From positions 1-6,500 of the forward strand of contig JAUVBO010000167.1 of assembly GCA_030591195.1 (NCBI GenBank): a stretch of DNA of 6,500 nt. The letters run 5' to 3'. The notes under the pieces were generated by a model, which ran no database searches, was not told where the DNA came from, and saw only the letters and a list, made by a program, of their open reading frames with translations. The stretch is from Pseudomonadota bacterium. Lineage in GTDB: Bacteria; Myxococcota; Polyangia; GCA-2747355; JACKDQ01. The position numbers were made by a program, and so were the translations under genes. This document shows, piece by piece, positions 6,078-6,500 of this stretch (within the stretch, counting starts at the first letter, position 1; the number at the start of each line of letters is the position of its first letter).

Positions 6078-6368
6078 TCAAAACGGGCTGGCGTCGGGAT
6101 CGGCGATGGTCTCCTCCCCGTCACCAAACGCGGAACTTTCGGGCGATCGGTGCCACGGGTCTGGCAGATCTCCACCGTTTTCGAGCCAGTCGCTGAGCTC
6201 GAGCACCAGCCGAGCCAGCCGCCGCGCGCCGTCCTTGAGCTGCTCCGGTTCGCCTTCGCCGTCGCCGTCGACCTGGGCTAGCAGCGCTGTGGCGGTGGCC
6301 AGCTGCTCGGAGAGGTTGGTGGTGGCGTCGACTGGAGTCGGGATGTCGTTCTCTTCTGCTTCGCTCAT
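6078..6368 (-). CDS. Small highly acidic protein of unknown function
   Basis: 96 residues starting MSEAEENDIPTP and ending DPDASPF. The ATG at 6368-6366 has AGGAG 7 bases upstream, which decides this start. The frame stays open to the window edge upstream, but that extension is Arg/Ser/Gly-rich and has no such signal. The protein has about 23 Asp/Glu against 5 Lys/Arg. Two stretches look helical, residues 17-33 and 40-64 (LKDGARRLARLVLELSDWLE), separated by a DGDGEGEPE turn; the tail is Pro/Ser/Asp-rich and probably disordered. There is no signal peptide or membrane segment, so it is likely cytoplasmic. I recognise no family. The helix-turn-helix shape faintly recalls exonuclease VII small subunit, but the signature residues are missing. 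It converges on the RNA candidate at 5883-6045. Confidence 0.7.
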   Translation of the reverse strand: MSEAEENDIPTPVDATTNLSEQLATATALLAQVDGDGEGEPEQLKDGARRLARLVLELSDWLENGGDLPDPWHRSPESSAFGDGEETIADPDASPF

Positions 6369-6375
6369 CGAGCCG

Positions 6376-6380
6376 CTCCT
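6376..6380 (-). promoter_or_regulatory. Shine-Dalgarno of the small acidic gene
   Basis: On the minus strand AGGAG lies 7 bases before the ATG at 6368. This is the main reason for choosing that start over upstream codons in the same open frame. Confidence 0.75.
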
Positions 6381-6500
6381 AACTTGCCGAAGACAGAGAC
6401 CGATAGTTAGCACAGCTTGCTGAGATCGCCCAGAGCCGACTCGGCCCTTGACCGGGGGCCTCGATTGCGTTGATCTCCCGGGGGTTCGTCGTATCAGCAC
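6381..6500. other. Upstream region with no recognised gene
   Basis: I see no credible coding region, tRNA or clear promoter in this stretch. GGCCC (6443-6447) and GGGCC (6456-6460) can form a short hairpin without a U-tract on either strand. Confidence 0.4.

Noticed and set aside
6078..6368. Exonuclease VII small subunit (xseB)
   Set aside because: Length and helix-turn-helix outline fit loosely, but the conserved pattern of the XseB core is absent and no xseA is seen nearby.
6369..6500. Upstream extension of the small acidic protein to the window edge
   Set aside because: The extension has a different composition (Arg/Ser/Gly), while the internal ATG at 6368 has a well-placed AGGAG.

Overview
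The window is GC-rich and almost fully coding. The mix of genes suggests a deltaproteobacterium, most likely a myxobacterium (Myxococcota): a large Ser/Thr protein kinase fused to a class III cyclase-like domain, a probable outer-membrane beta-barrel protein with a Ser/Gln/Pro/Ala repeat, and a housekeeping acnB. The taxonomic call is inference, since no rRNA or other marker gene is present.

Layout. (1) 1-857, plus strand: the 3' part of a probable outer-membrane barrel protein, cut by the window edge and starting inside a 15-bp in-frame tandem repeat. Hairpins follow its stop codon. (2) 1019-2992, plus: a membrane-anchored protein with two transmembrane helices, a degenerate class III cyclase domain and a C-terminal Hanks-type kinase. 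(3) 3032-5623, minus: a complete acnB, aconitate hydratase B of the TCA cycle, convergent with the kinase gene and only 39 bp from it. (4) 5624-6077: 454 bp without a protein gene. It holds the acnB leader (strong Shine-Dalgarno, GC hairpin, weak promoter), several dyads, and at about 5883-6045 a strikingly rod-like RNA on the plus strand that I interpret as a 6S RNA (ssrS) candidate. (5) 6078-6368, minus: a small, very acidic protein of unknown function. (6) 6369-6500: its upstream region, with no recognisable gene.

The genes do not form one operon. The barrel and kinase genes could be co-oriented neighbours but are separated by 161 bp with hairpins. acnB and the RNA candidate are divergent and share about 260 bp of upstream DNA. 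The RNA converges on the small acidic gene with about 32 bp between the ends.

The two most interesting items are the RNA candidate, which has a long bulged closing stem, mid-rod bulges, a large internal loop and competing 3' hairpins, and the cyclase-like domain, which has lost the catalytic Asn/Arg pair and so looks like a non-catalytic module controlling the attached kinase.
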